A stretch of DNA of 64,000 nucleotides, taken from NCBI GenBank assembly GCA_020916435.1, contig CM037092.1, forward strand, positions 4,030,001 through 4,094,000, in the 5' to 3' direction. The translations under genes were made by a program, and so were the position numbers. Numbering within the stretch: the stretch's first letter is position 1; the number at the start of each line of letters is the position of its first letter. The notes below the pieces were generated by a model, which saw only the letters and a program-made list of their open reading frames with translations, did no database searches and was not told the origin of the DNA. Of the stretch, positions 11,401 to 21,244 are shown piece after piece. The DNA is from Oxytropis ochrocephala (lineage: Eukaryota; Streptophyta; Magnoliopsida; Fabales; Fabaceae).

Positions 11401-11873
11401 ACCTAAACACAGCAAATTCTTCTACCCTAGTAGTACCTGCTCTAACAAAGGCATAAACCATGAATCCCAAGATCCATTGCCTACCTCGCTGAAGAAAATA
11501 AGAAAACTTAATTATAATTAGCCATGAAAAGTAATTACATATCCAGATTCCAAATAAAATTCGTTGATAAACGGTAAAGAAATAAAAGTTAGGAAAGCAT
11601 ACATGCAATATCCGTTAGTAGCAGAGAAGGTGCTCAATTTCTCGGTGAGTTGTTTGACTCCACGGTTAGAGCACTGATCCCCAATCCCTATTCAAAGAAA
11701 TTCAAAGAATTAGACAAAAAAAATGGTGAAATTGAGAGTAAAAAGGAAGGGAGAATAATAGTACCGTGAATGAGAATGAAGGGTATTGAGTGTGAGAAGG
11801 GGAAGATGAAGAGGAGAGTAAAGATGAATGATAGAAAGGAAAACGGAGAAAGTGGAATAGGGAGCATCATCAT
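5421..11873 (-). CDS. Palmitoyl-protein thioesterase (PPT1 family), 12 exons
   Basis: Coding exons, 5' to 3' on the minus strand: 11873-11765, 11687-11603, 11488-11437, 11350-11330 (only 21 nt), 11233-11180, 9764-9714, 8941-8879, 7458-7393, 7193-7155, 6654-6532, 6429-6337, 5657-5421. They total 993 nt, giving 330 residues, all with GT-AG introns. The protein starts MMMLPIPLSPFSFL, a hydrophobic signal peptide, then PFILIHGIGDQC. The alpha/beta-hydrolase nucleophile is Ser106 in GLSQGN, split between exons 5 and 6. Asp225 (CEDDTVLIP, before WFGYYPDG) and His281 (VPGKHLGI) complete the expected triad by alignment with animal PPT1. The family removes palmitate from cysteines of lipidated proteins in lysosome/vacuole-type compartments. 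Length fits plant homologues (about 310-340). Introns hold a SINE and a solo LTR. All key residues are present, so it is probably functional. Confidence 0.93.
6822..7019 (-). mobile_element. tRNA-derived SINE in a thioesterase intron
   Basis: Read on the minus strand it begins with tRNA-like promoter boxes: A box around TAGGGTGCAAGTGG and a near-perfect B box GGTTCGATCCCC (plus strand 6945-6956). It ends in an A-rich tail after GGTCAAAGACCTC. A perfect 16-bp target duplication, aaattggaaactagat, flanks it at 6806-6821 and 7020-7035, as expected for LINE-mediated insertion. It lies in the intron between exons 9 and 10. A relative is at 59895-60068. Confidence 0.88.
7848..8313 (+). mobile_element. 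Solo LTR, Ty1/copia-like, in a thioesterase intron
   Basis: 466 bp bounded by TGTTAGG and CCTAACA, the short inverted ends of an LTR. It has an internal TATA box (tataaat, 8105-8111) followed by a GC-rich stretch (gaccgggtgaggccggaggg) and an AT-rich end, the usual U3-R-U5 order. No 5-bp target duplication is evident (catcg on the left, aaagt on the right), so the insertion is old or rearranged. It lies in the intron between exons 7 and 8. Confidence 0.65.
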
Positions 11874-13191
11874 CGATATGAACAGTTAGTTACAAAGAAG
11901 AAGAGTATTGAACTGAGAAAACTTAACAGCTATGCGTCCTACTTGTTGTGGTGGGTTGGTTGGCATATGATTGGTGCCACGGAAGACGAACCTCTGCGCG
12001 AGTTTCTAGTAGCAATTGTAACTCCGTTTACCAACTAAGAAAATAGCTACTTAATCACACATTTATATTTATAATTGTTTTTTTTTGTTACTTTGTCATT
12101 AGTGCGTAATTTCTACCGATTTTATCAATGACTAATCTATAACGGGGGACCTAACTAGCTATAAGTACTTGGTTTTTTCGGCCCGTAAAATTCGAGTCCA
12201 GTTAACACTCAAACCAACCTTCTTGGTTCTATTTATAATTGTTGAGGACTCATATTTGGTACCAATGATTTTACCTTATACTCCCTCCGTCCTATGATAA
12301 GGAATATTATATTATATGATGTTTTTAGTAAAAAAAAATGTAACTCATATTATATGACATTTTACAACACCAATATAATATTAGTGTTTTTTTTCATTGT
12401 CAAAAAATAATAATTAGTGATTGGTTTCCATTTATCATGGAGAGTAATTAAAAATGCTCTCCTAGTAAAGGAAAAGATAGCTACCAAAGGTATATCCACT
12501 TTGACCCTTTTAACAAAGCATGTTGGTTTTCCTCTCCTCTCGGTATAAATTTTGAATTGATATGGAGAAAATCCCTTAATTGTATTAAAGTAGAAAATGA
12601 AAACTCTTGGCCATATCCATTCTCCTTTGATTAAGTTATTCAAGTTTTTTCCCTCTAGGCAATTGACATATTGAAAATACACTTGTCAAATAGAGACAAG
12701 TAATCTTTTGTTTCTTAATCTTTTTGAAAGTAGTTTCATAGACGGCTATCAAAATCAGTGTTTTAAAAATGGAATCAACTAGAGCGGTTGATCCGGTTAA
12801 ACCATGACATGACATCTTATACGGTTCGATTATTTTCAGCGGTTTTATTTAATCTTGAGCGATTTTAAGCGGTTGAACTATGATCTGGAGATCTCATCGA
12901 TTCAATGTCTAGTTCGTTTTTCAAAACATTGATCAAAATACTATATAGATTCACAATTGCTATACCTATGAGCCCTTGCAAAGAATCTATAAAGAACATG
13001 CCGTATCCTCAAATCTATATTTACTTTTTTTGGTACAAAATCTACATATTTTTTTAATCTTGACATAAAGAAAAAAAAAACCAGCTGATATTACATATAT
13101 TCCCTAGCAAAACACACTAAATTTGATACTTGATGAGAGGCTTGCATCTGAAAATACTTGTTTGTTTTGCCTCACTAATTATACTGTGTGG
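11874..13191. other. Intergenic between thioesterase and GUB_WAK gene
   Basis: No gene supported. Contains the 5' flank of the thioesterase gene and, at about 12282-12360, a fragment with a Stowaway-type end (tactccctccgtcctatgat) but no matching partner end. The rest is AT-rich. Confidence 0.5.
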
Positions 13192-14498
13192 CTATGCATC
13201 TGCCACACTCTGCAACAACTGCCCTTCTTTCTTAAGCAAATTTCTCTTGGACACGTGAACCTTTATGCTTACAAGTGTTGCCATCACCAATACACATATG
13301 CTTAGCCCAAGAACTGCACACATATTCAAACATTGTTAACAAAATTGTCATTTCTTGTTTTTATAGTTTACTTTCCTTTATAATTTTCTTTCTTATCAAA
13401 CAGATACTCCCTCCATCTCATATTAGTGTCATCACATTTGGAATGTTTTCAATACAATATTTATTATTAGAATCCCAAACAATATTTATTATTACTTTAA
13501 AATATCAATAACCATTTCTTTTTAATATCAATAATAGGTATTTTAGTCTTCACAACATTTTTTTCGAAAAATTTAATATATCCAATCATTTTCTTAATAC
13601 CCGCGTATAACCTTAAACGACACTTAATATGAGACGGAGAGAGTAATATTTTGTAATAATTAATATAAAAATATGAAAGATAATGTTTCCCCAAATCAAG
13701 CCTACACGAAAGATAATGTCAAAACAACCCATCTACATTCACGAAAGGTAGATAATTATTATAATAATTTAAAGAACATGTTATTATAGTGTCAAAACTA
13801 TATACGATTTTGAATAAGTCAAATTAACAGGGGAAAAGAAAAAGAAAGAAAATTGATGAGTTGAGTTTATTACCTGTATTGCGAACTGTATGAGAATCTC
13901 TTATTGTGTGCATGTTTTCTTCTCTGTTATCTTCAGATTCACGCAAGTCCCACGTTAATCTAAGACCAAGACTATTATCTGAGATATAAGGACTATATTT
14001 AAAAGGAATAGTAACGGTTTTAATTCCGTTACAAGAACTAGGCACAGAAAGTGAAGGGTCAACTGTGTAAACATGATAACCCAAACCACTTAAACATGGA
14101 ACCTCAATGAAATTAGAACCTTGAAGACTTGTAGAGCAATTAAGATATGTAACGTTTTTGAGAACATAGTAATAGTGAAATGGTGTGAGAGTTAAGTTGA
14201 GGTTTAGAAAGACTTCATGGAGACAATTTCTTGGGTCAAGAAGATCAATCTTTTTGGTTTCATAAGAAATGGATTTTACTACTAATTCACCATATGATGG
14301 AAAATTGATAGTGGTTATGTTGTCGTCGTCTTCGCGAAGAAGCTCAAAAGATTGAAGGGTGTTATCATATTGAGGCTGATGATGATGATGATGATCATGA
14401 CCTTTTATGTGAAATGGATAGTGAACTTTTAACTCAGTTGCATAAGAGGTTTGGAAGGTGAAAAGACAGAAGAGGGTGAGAAAGATGAGTGAAGCCAT
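13192..14498 (-). CDS. GUB_WAK_bind domain membrane protein, ATL20-22-like but without RING finger
   Basis: Two exons, 14498-13874 and 13313-13192, spliced CAG|GTAATA to GTGCAG; 747 nt, 248 residues. The start is ATG at 14498 (MASLIFLTLFC); the in-frame codons upstream contain no ATG. Order: signal peptide (to about residue 20), a His-rich stretch (HDHHHHHQ), then a GUB_WAK_bind-like extracellular domain with INFPSYGELVVKSISY, LLDPRNCLHEVF and YVLKNVTYLNCS, typical of ATL20/21/22 RING-H2 proteins. Exon 2 adds one membrane helix (VLGLSICVLVMATLVSI) and a short basic tail ending LLQSVADA. The RING-H2 domain of ATL20-22 is missing, as are the usual leading cysteines. The family is thought to bind cell-wall polysaccharide. 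Ubiquitin-ligase activity is not expected here. It may be a short family member or a truncated copy. Confidence 0.8.
13407..13643. mobile_element. Stowaway MITE in the GUB_WAK gene intron
   Basis: 237 bp with inverted ends ctccctccatctcatattag and ctaatatgagacggagagag-type (right end read back), flanked by TA at 13405-13406 and 13644-13645. The end sequence is the classic plant Stowaway (Tc1/mariner) terminus. It makes up nearly half of the 560-bp intron. Confidence 0.8.
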
Positions 14499-15955
14499 TA
14501 CTTGAGAATGTAGAAGAAGATGTAATGAAGTCAAGTCTTCTATATGAAGCGCTTTTTTTGTTATGCTTGTTAACTATGTGCCGTGTTGATGGGGGAGGAA
14601 GACTAGGAATGAACAGCTAAAAGATTCTTCAGCCGCCTAGAAGTAATTTGTATATAAAGAAATAAAGAAAGACTTTTGTTGGTTTCTTGCAGACTTCAAT
14701 CGGGTTAGGAATTTGGGTCTTTGTCCAGTATCTTGCCCACAATTTTGTCTAGTACTGTGAATAGTTCTAAAATCAAATAGGGTACAATTGAAGTTGTCCA
14801 GCCCAATCTCTTACTACTTGGCGAATCAAACACACCGTTTGGTTGGTGGCCAAATAACTAATTTTGTGAAGGAACGTACAGTTAGAATAAAATAACTACT
14901 TGCAACTACAAGACATGACAAGTGTTATAAACATATTAGGGAACTACTTGCAACTACAAGACATGACAAGTGTTATAAACATATTAGGGTCTGTTTGGAT
15001 AAACGCTAATCATATAAGAGCATATACATAGACTATTTGTATAACTTGGGATAAAATAATGTTAAACTATTTTTTTTACAAGTCATAAACTATTTTTATA
15101 AGCTATCTTGAAGAGTTTATAAAAATTTACTCAAAACAACTTTGAACATGTCATACGGTTTTTCTATAAGTTTTCTGAAACAGTCTCATAAGTAATTATG
15201 CCAATAGATAAGCTCCAATAAGTCGATCCCTATCGGGACTTTACAATGTTGACTCATCCAGTCCTTTGGGCTTTGATATCTTCCACCGTCCTAATTAAAT
15301 ATATGTAGCTTATTTGCTTGACTTGGTAAAGTCCTCCTTGGCAATTTCTTAGAGATTTCCAGTAGTGTATTTTAACAAAACTGGGTTGAAATCTTGTCCC
15401 CCAGCAGAATTATAGGAAATAAAAAGAAAATACCCAATTCACCAAAAACTGGCTACTGCGCATTGCATCCTAATCAGCTGATAAAATAAGGATGTTCCAT
15501 TTTTGTAAGTTCTTATCAAGATTCAAGAGTCTATCTTTACAAAAGCTACCAATACAAAAGCAAACTAGAGCATCCACCTTTGCGTGACGCTTCAAATTTA
15601 TGCTAAAGACCAAATCACCACTGTTAATATACAATCTCGGTTTCATAAAAAGTGTAGATGCAAGATTTACACTTCTACTTTGTTTGGGTAGTAAGAGGGG
15701 GAATAAAGTCAGATTGGCAGAGGACTTACTCATTAAGATTTATACTGTATACCACAACTTTTTTGTTTGTACTTTTACACGTACAGAACATATACAACAG
15801 GTTATCATCTTTGTTCTACAAAGCATGCATTTTGACTTTTGAGTCTTAAATATTCTAGTTGAGAAATTTGTTACACTCAACTCTATGATCATAGATACGG
15901 GAGAAGCCAAGAGAACAAGGGAAGAACACAAAACAAAAGATTAAATTAATAAAAT
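14499..15955. other. Intergenic between GUB_WAK gene and deSI gene
   Basis: No gene supported. It holds the promoter of the GUB_WAK gene, a 48-bp tandem duplication (separate entry), a MITE-like end at about 14987 (gggtctgtttggataaac) with no clear partner, and the 3' flank of the deSI gene. Confidence 0.5.
14894..14989. repeat. Exact 48-bp tandem duplication
   Basis: The unit from aactacttgcaactacaaga to ...catattaggg is present twice without mismatch (14894-14941 and 14942-14989). The second copy runs directly into a MITE-like end at 14987. Confidence 0.95.
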
Positions 15956-18900
15956 TCATAAGAGCTCTCGCGCCATTCTAACAGGTTGTTCTTTTAAAAA
16001 GGCAACATCGCCATTTGGTGCAGTTAGCAGACGCTGATCAGGCTCCTCCTCTTCACTCTCGAAAGACAGAGAAGCGCCATCAGATTCTGATCTATCATCA
16101 TCTGCAATGACAGAAAATTAGATTCTCACCCTCATGGTTTTGTTAATATCTAAGATGGGACTAGAGATGTGATTTCATTATGCTTAGTATGTATGGAATT
16201 CCAATATAAAAAACATAAAAGGATTATCATAATCTATGCGCCCATTAATATTATATATTATTATCATATCTTTCTTGGATAGCCAATAAAAACAAAGGAA
16301 ACATATAAAACTATGAAAAATGTCTAACTTTTAAGTTTTGTATCTTACCGGCAAATGCAAGACGCTCCGGGACATGTCTAACTGCAGATACCTGGATGCT
16401 CTCTGGAAGAAGACAATTGCAGAAAGAACCTAAAAGGAATAAGAACATACCGCAGATGATCAGATGATAACAGAACTAGTGCAAGCATGGTTGTCAAACT
16501 TACCAAAGATAGTTTGGATACAGAAAAATCGTAAATCATGGGATCATAACACGGATCGTAAGATCCCACTAAAAAGACAAAATTATATTTAAGATCCTAG
16601 CAAAATAACCTTAACATAATATTTTCATTAATTTAATCACAAGTCACAAGCTCTCATAGTCTCAAGCATAAACTAAAGACACCACCAGCATCTAAAACAT
16701 CGAAAAAACTATTATTTAACAAATCATCCAAGGCATTGTGATCATAACAAACACCTTCCGTACAATCTTCAGCTCCTACTCCATCATTTTCATCATTAAG
16801 GTTAGGAATCTCCAAACCCTCTTATGTGGCAGGCGGCTTAAACACCTTGAGCGGCAACTGCAACACTTTCCTCTCATTCAAATATTACTGTTTGTTTAGA
16901 GAATGTGTACTGATGCTCTTTGAAGTTAGTTCGGCTGCAATTAGGGTTCAATTAGAAGTCGAGTCGTGTGTGAGCGAAGTCGGGTCGGGTTTTGTGGGTC
17001 TTCAGAGTTGAAACAGCGTGCGAGTTAGTTCGCCGCTCCTACGGTATTACATGCATCCTCGTTGTGCTGGCCGCTCGCCACGTACAGCGATCTCTGTCGC
17101 GAGTTATGAAAGGTCTCAACTGGTGATTGTGAAGAAAGAGTGAGAAATCTAGAAAAAGATAGCTTGTATTTCTGTGGCTAATTCGAGAGAGCCAGTCTCC
17201 AATTTACAAGTGAGTTCAAAACTGACTTACAACAATAGGAACTAGCTATTTATAATTCTGTCAGCATAACAGAATCAGGTACAATTAGTTACAAGCTAAC
17301 AATAAGGATTATAGCCTAACTACCTCTTTTGCCCTTCCTAACATAGACCCTCTGAATAGCTGGCCTACTATCAAGTTAGCACGGCTCTGCTACTGTGCTG
17401 CATGAGATCGTGCGCTCCTACGCTATACAACGCGCTTTTGTCAATCATGAGTACAAGCAATCACCAGATTCATAAAATGGAGCCCAATTGTAAGCATATC
17501 ACATCAAACTCATGCAACCTTTTCCACAGTAATCAGAAATTATATTTGATGCAAGCAGGGCCGAGTCTTATTAAGCCAAAAACTAGAGCAGAATGCTAGG
17601 CAGTATACCGATGTATATGAGACAATAATCATTAAAAAAATCAAATTGCAGAAAGATTCTTACCCATGTTAGCAAGCCGGTTTACCCATCCCGGAATAGA
17701 ATTTCCTGTTAGTTGTTGGCAAACTTCATCTGTAAAATGGTTGCAATTTTTCGCAATCAGATGATAAGTGTCTCCATGATATCTTGAAGAGAGATGCTCC
17801 ATGAAAGAACGGAATTCTGAAACAGTCATATCAGTGCTCCCCAACAATATCGATCGTCTGAAGATGAAGCCAGGGCAGCTTTTAGGTTCCACCTCAAACA
17901 CACCACTAGTTGGATATTCATGTGCTCCGAAGCCATATTCCATACCATGCACTGTTTATGAAAATAAGATATAAGTTGTTGCAATGTGCTATTAAAGTAA
18001 CATAGAATAGAAGTACATCCAAGCTCCTTGTCAGTATGTTAGTCAAATGAAATAATTCTACTCAGCATAGTCATTATATTAAAAGATTATGTATCCAGAG
18101 AACATTTTGTAGGTATAAAGAACTGTAACTAGGCTCCAGATAACCGTGAGAATAAAGCACTGACAGAAAACACAAAAATGAAAGGAAGGTGCTCAACATG
18201 ACCGAGGATGGCACATACATCCAAAACCATAATCCATGCCCAGTAGAATGCATGCATTTGACTGTCGAAATATCCACTACTATATTATTTACTGTTTGTA
18301 ATGATTGAAAATATCATTGAGAAAGGAAATAGTGGGATAACCGATCTGTTGCAGCAATAGGACACGTCCAGAAAATATGTTGAGCAACGGGCTATATAAG
18401 GCAAGCGGAGAGCACAATGAAAGCATGCAACAAATTGGAGTATCTATCATTCTCTCCCTCCAGACTTTCTAAAAGGATTCTTCTGTTCTATTTTCATTAT
18501 TGTATTTAGTTTCCCTTTTGCTTCTGTTAGCATTAAGAAATGGAATTATATCCACAATAGATTTCCTTGTACTGATAATTTATGCTTAAACTGTTCCATT
18601 TCAATCAAGGAAAATTATCAATTCCATATTTATGTTGTTATTATTATGAGGTCCCTTACATTTACCCAACGAATCATGAATTCAGCATTGAAGGACATTA
18701 AGAACACAAATAATCCCAAAAATAGACAAAATTAAACACAACAGATACAAAAATTAAAAATTGACAGCAAAGGAAGTATTAGGAATAGAACAGAGAGAAA
18801 AACCTTCTATACCAGAATGAAAGACACCAAGGCCAAAAAGATAAAGATAATTGTTGATAGGAGTAAGATCATATACATTAAGATACACCATAGTAACACT

Positions 18901-18957
18901 CTTGTCCCCAATTTCTCGCTCCCTTTCGGAGCTTGAAGTCAACTGTAACCACCGCAT
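15956..18957 (-). CDS. deSI-like protein (PPPDE putative thiol peptidase)
   Basis: Four coding exons: 18957-18804, 17951-17664, 16429-16349, 16101-15956; 669 nt, 222 residues. The protein starts MRWLQLTSSSERE, like the Arabidopsis deSI-2-type proteins. The PPPDE fold is visible as YLNVYDLTPINN, FGLGVFHSGIEVHG, FGAHEYPTSGVFEVEP and YHLIAKNCNHFTDEVC. The expected catalytic pair is His47 (VFHSG) and Cys121 (KNCNHFT). PGWVNRLA and FCNCLLPES follow, then an acidic tail (SFESEEEEPDQ). Family members are proposed deSUMOylating or deubiquitinating cysteine proteases; substrate specificity cannot be read here. The first in-frame ATG after the leader splice site is at 18957. Intron 2 carries an LTR fragment. 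Both catalytic residues are present, so it is probably functional. Confidence 0.92.
17128..17343 (-). mobile_element. Solo LTR fragment in a deSI intron
   Basis: Read on the minus strand it starts TGTTAGGAAGGG, has a TATA-like tataaatag, and ends ...TTTCTTCACA, the TG...CA boundaries of an LTR of about 216 bp. No target duplication was found. GC-rich flanking stretches (16970-17110 and 17345-17430) may be further remnants. Confidence 0.5.
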
Positions 18958-19357
18958 TGTGGTCTTAGACAGTTTCCTCCCTCCTCCACACTCGTCCAAT
19001 TATGAATCACAGACTCATCTTACTTCCTATTGCAAATAGAATAATAATAAAATAAAAAACATCAACAAGAGATTCGATTCAAGGTTTTTGTAATCGTAGT
19101 AGATTTCTTTAATGGAATTGAATAGTAGTGATTCTAATTGATCAAATAGATATGAATATTGAAATTGCAATGTAAAATTGGATCGCAGGAAAAACCCTAG
19201 AAAGAAAAAAGGAAGAGGAACTTACGATAGATACAACGAGTGGGGGAGATTGATTGATTGGAAGTTGAAGAAGAAATAGGTGTGAGAGTTCGTTTCCTAA
19301 GGTAAAATGAAGAAGTGAGTTTGGATTTGGGTTTGAGTTAAGTGCCTTCGCCGCCAT
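18958..19357 (-). other. Spliced 5' leader of the deSI gene with uORF
   Basis: A non-coding exon ends at 19226 with the donor ATC|GTAAGT. The acceptor (GCAATAG) precedes 19026, so the leader is 19357(or above)-19226 joined to 19026-18958. An ATG at 19357 opens a uORF (MAAKALNSNPNPN...) that crosses the splice and stops three codons later (E-V-R-stop): about 47 codons ending before the main ATG. The true transcription start is unknown, so whether the uORF is in the mRNA is inference. Confidence 0.5.
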
Positions 19358-19369
19358 TATTCATCACCA

Positions 19370-20680
19370 GTACACTAAAGCTATTATTTTTCTTTATTAA
19401 TTTGTAATTTAATTAACGTCCACATTTGCAATGGATGTCTGAAAAATATATTTTTTTCACAAAAATAAAATACATTTTTGTCTTTATTTTTCACATTTTT
19501 GTCCTAATCTTTTTTTTGGTATAAATGGGTATCAAGAATCAGATATATAACTAATCATTCGAAATTTGGATATGATCACAATAGGCGGTGCAAAAACTCT
19601 CTCACAAGAGATTTAATCTTGATTATATCTTTCTGGCTTTTAACTTCATGGCCTTAATTAGGCAGAAAGAGACACATACTATTTTTTTTTCCAAATCGTT
19701 TACAATTTACAATGGTTCTTTATCTTTTTTTAAGCAATGGTTCTTTATCTTTAAAAAATCGTCATTCTATTAGAGTGACCGTTAATTATTTATGGCTTAT
19801 GTGAATAGTGTGACATAAATAATTTACCACATAAGTGGCTGACTTGTGTTATTAGATTATTAAATATTTTTCGTTTTCGTTCTTTATCCTTTTTAAAATG
19901 TTCGCTTACATCATTTGTCTTTTTTAAATGTTCATTTTTTGTCATTTCTTTTTTAGAATTTTTGTTTACATCCCTTATATATTCATAGTTAATCAAAATG
20001 GTCCTTCTAGCATTAAATTTATTCATAGTTAATCACAAAAAGCTTAGTACATAATAGTTAAAATACTATTCGTTAGTCGTTATTTTTTAGAAGAAATGTG
20101 TAAAAGTAAAAACACCTTTATCATTAAAATGTACCTTTATCATTAAAATGTTGTTATACATTACTGTAAATAAAATGCTTATACTTTTAGTATTAAAATT
20201 TATAAATTCAATAAAATACCTGTTCATCTGGTTCAATTAGTGACCATCCAATTTGACTAGTGACCCACTGACCAAGTTGACTATAAGTTTGAGTCTTAAA
20301 ACACCTGATTGTATGCCTCAACCGATGTGCATAACATAATCACTTTTTTTTTTCTTTCCTATTTTATGCTGATGATGAGAAATTCTTGCATGGTAAAATT
20401 TGGAGAGGGTAAAATGAGATTAAACTGTTTTAGATATTTGTCTGAGGAGAAGCAGAGAAAGGGTGTGTTGTCGGATAATACACCTTCGGTTGTCCATAAC
20501 CGAATCAAGTCGGTTGCCCATAACCGAATGAACTCTACTTAAGCATGGGCAAAAATTAAATGGTCTATTATTTTCCCACATCCCCTCCTACTCACCACAA
20601 TTGAATGGGCCAAAATTAAATCTAGCATAACAAAACGGATCGTAAGTGAGTCAAATAATTAATTGAATTTAGGCTAGTAA
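19370..20680. other. Intergenic, AT-rich
   Basis: No gene recognised. Contains short repeats (cctttatcattaaaatg twice near 20115-20150, tgttcgcttacatc-type words near 19900) and at 20470-20530 a doubled ataaccgaat phrase. Nothing further can be supported. Confidence 0.45.
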
Positions 20681-21244
20681 GTGAGCGAGAATTGGGTTTT
20701 AGTTGGAGTTGGGCTAGTAACTTAGTAAAGAAGATTGTAAGTCAATAAGCCTTAGTTTTAGCAGTTCGGTTTGGTTTAGTTCGGTTGGTGGAACAAAAAC
20801 CGCAGTCCAAATCGAACCGCGCGGTTGATTGAAAAAGAGAACCGAATAGATTTTGGGGTTTTTTGCGATTTTCGATTTGGATTGGTTCGATTTGCGGTTT
20901 TCTATCGGGTTAGTTTGGTTTTGAACACCCCTAATCGTCATCGTAGTGCAATTCTAGCTCCTAACGTAGCTTCTAGTTCTATAAGATCATAACTTATATT
21001 CAGAGTATGTACTTCGAGCTTTACAATCAAGATATCGAATTCCCAGAGGTATACTATCCTCAAATTTTCGTATTAATCATGTTCATACACTAAAAGGATC
21101 TTACTTAAATTCTAGCATGAAGATCAATTGCTTGGGAATGATACTATGCTCAACACACCATAAAGAAATAATCATAACATAAAGCCTAAGCGGTTAACAA
21201 ATCCATTAAGCAAACAAAACAAAAACTAATCCTAGGTTACCAAA

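Noticed and set aside
14499..14534. Longer N terminus for the GUB_WAK protein
   Set aside because: The frame extends upstream only with a TTG; the ATG at 14498 gives a good signal peptide.
18958..18999. Longer N terminus for the deSI-like protein (a frame open to 18999)
   Set aside because: The upstream codon is TTG, not ATG; the first ATG is at 18957 and matches the family start MRWL.
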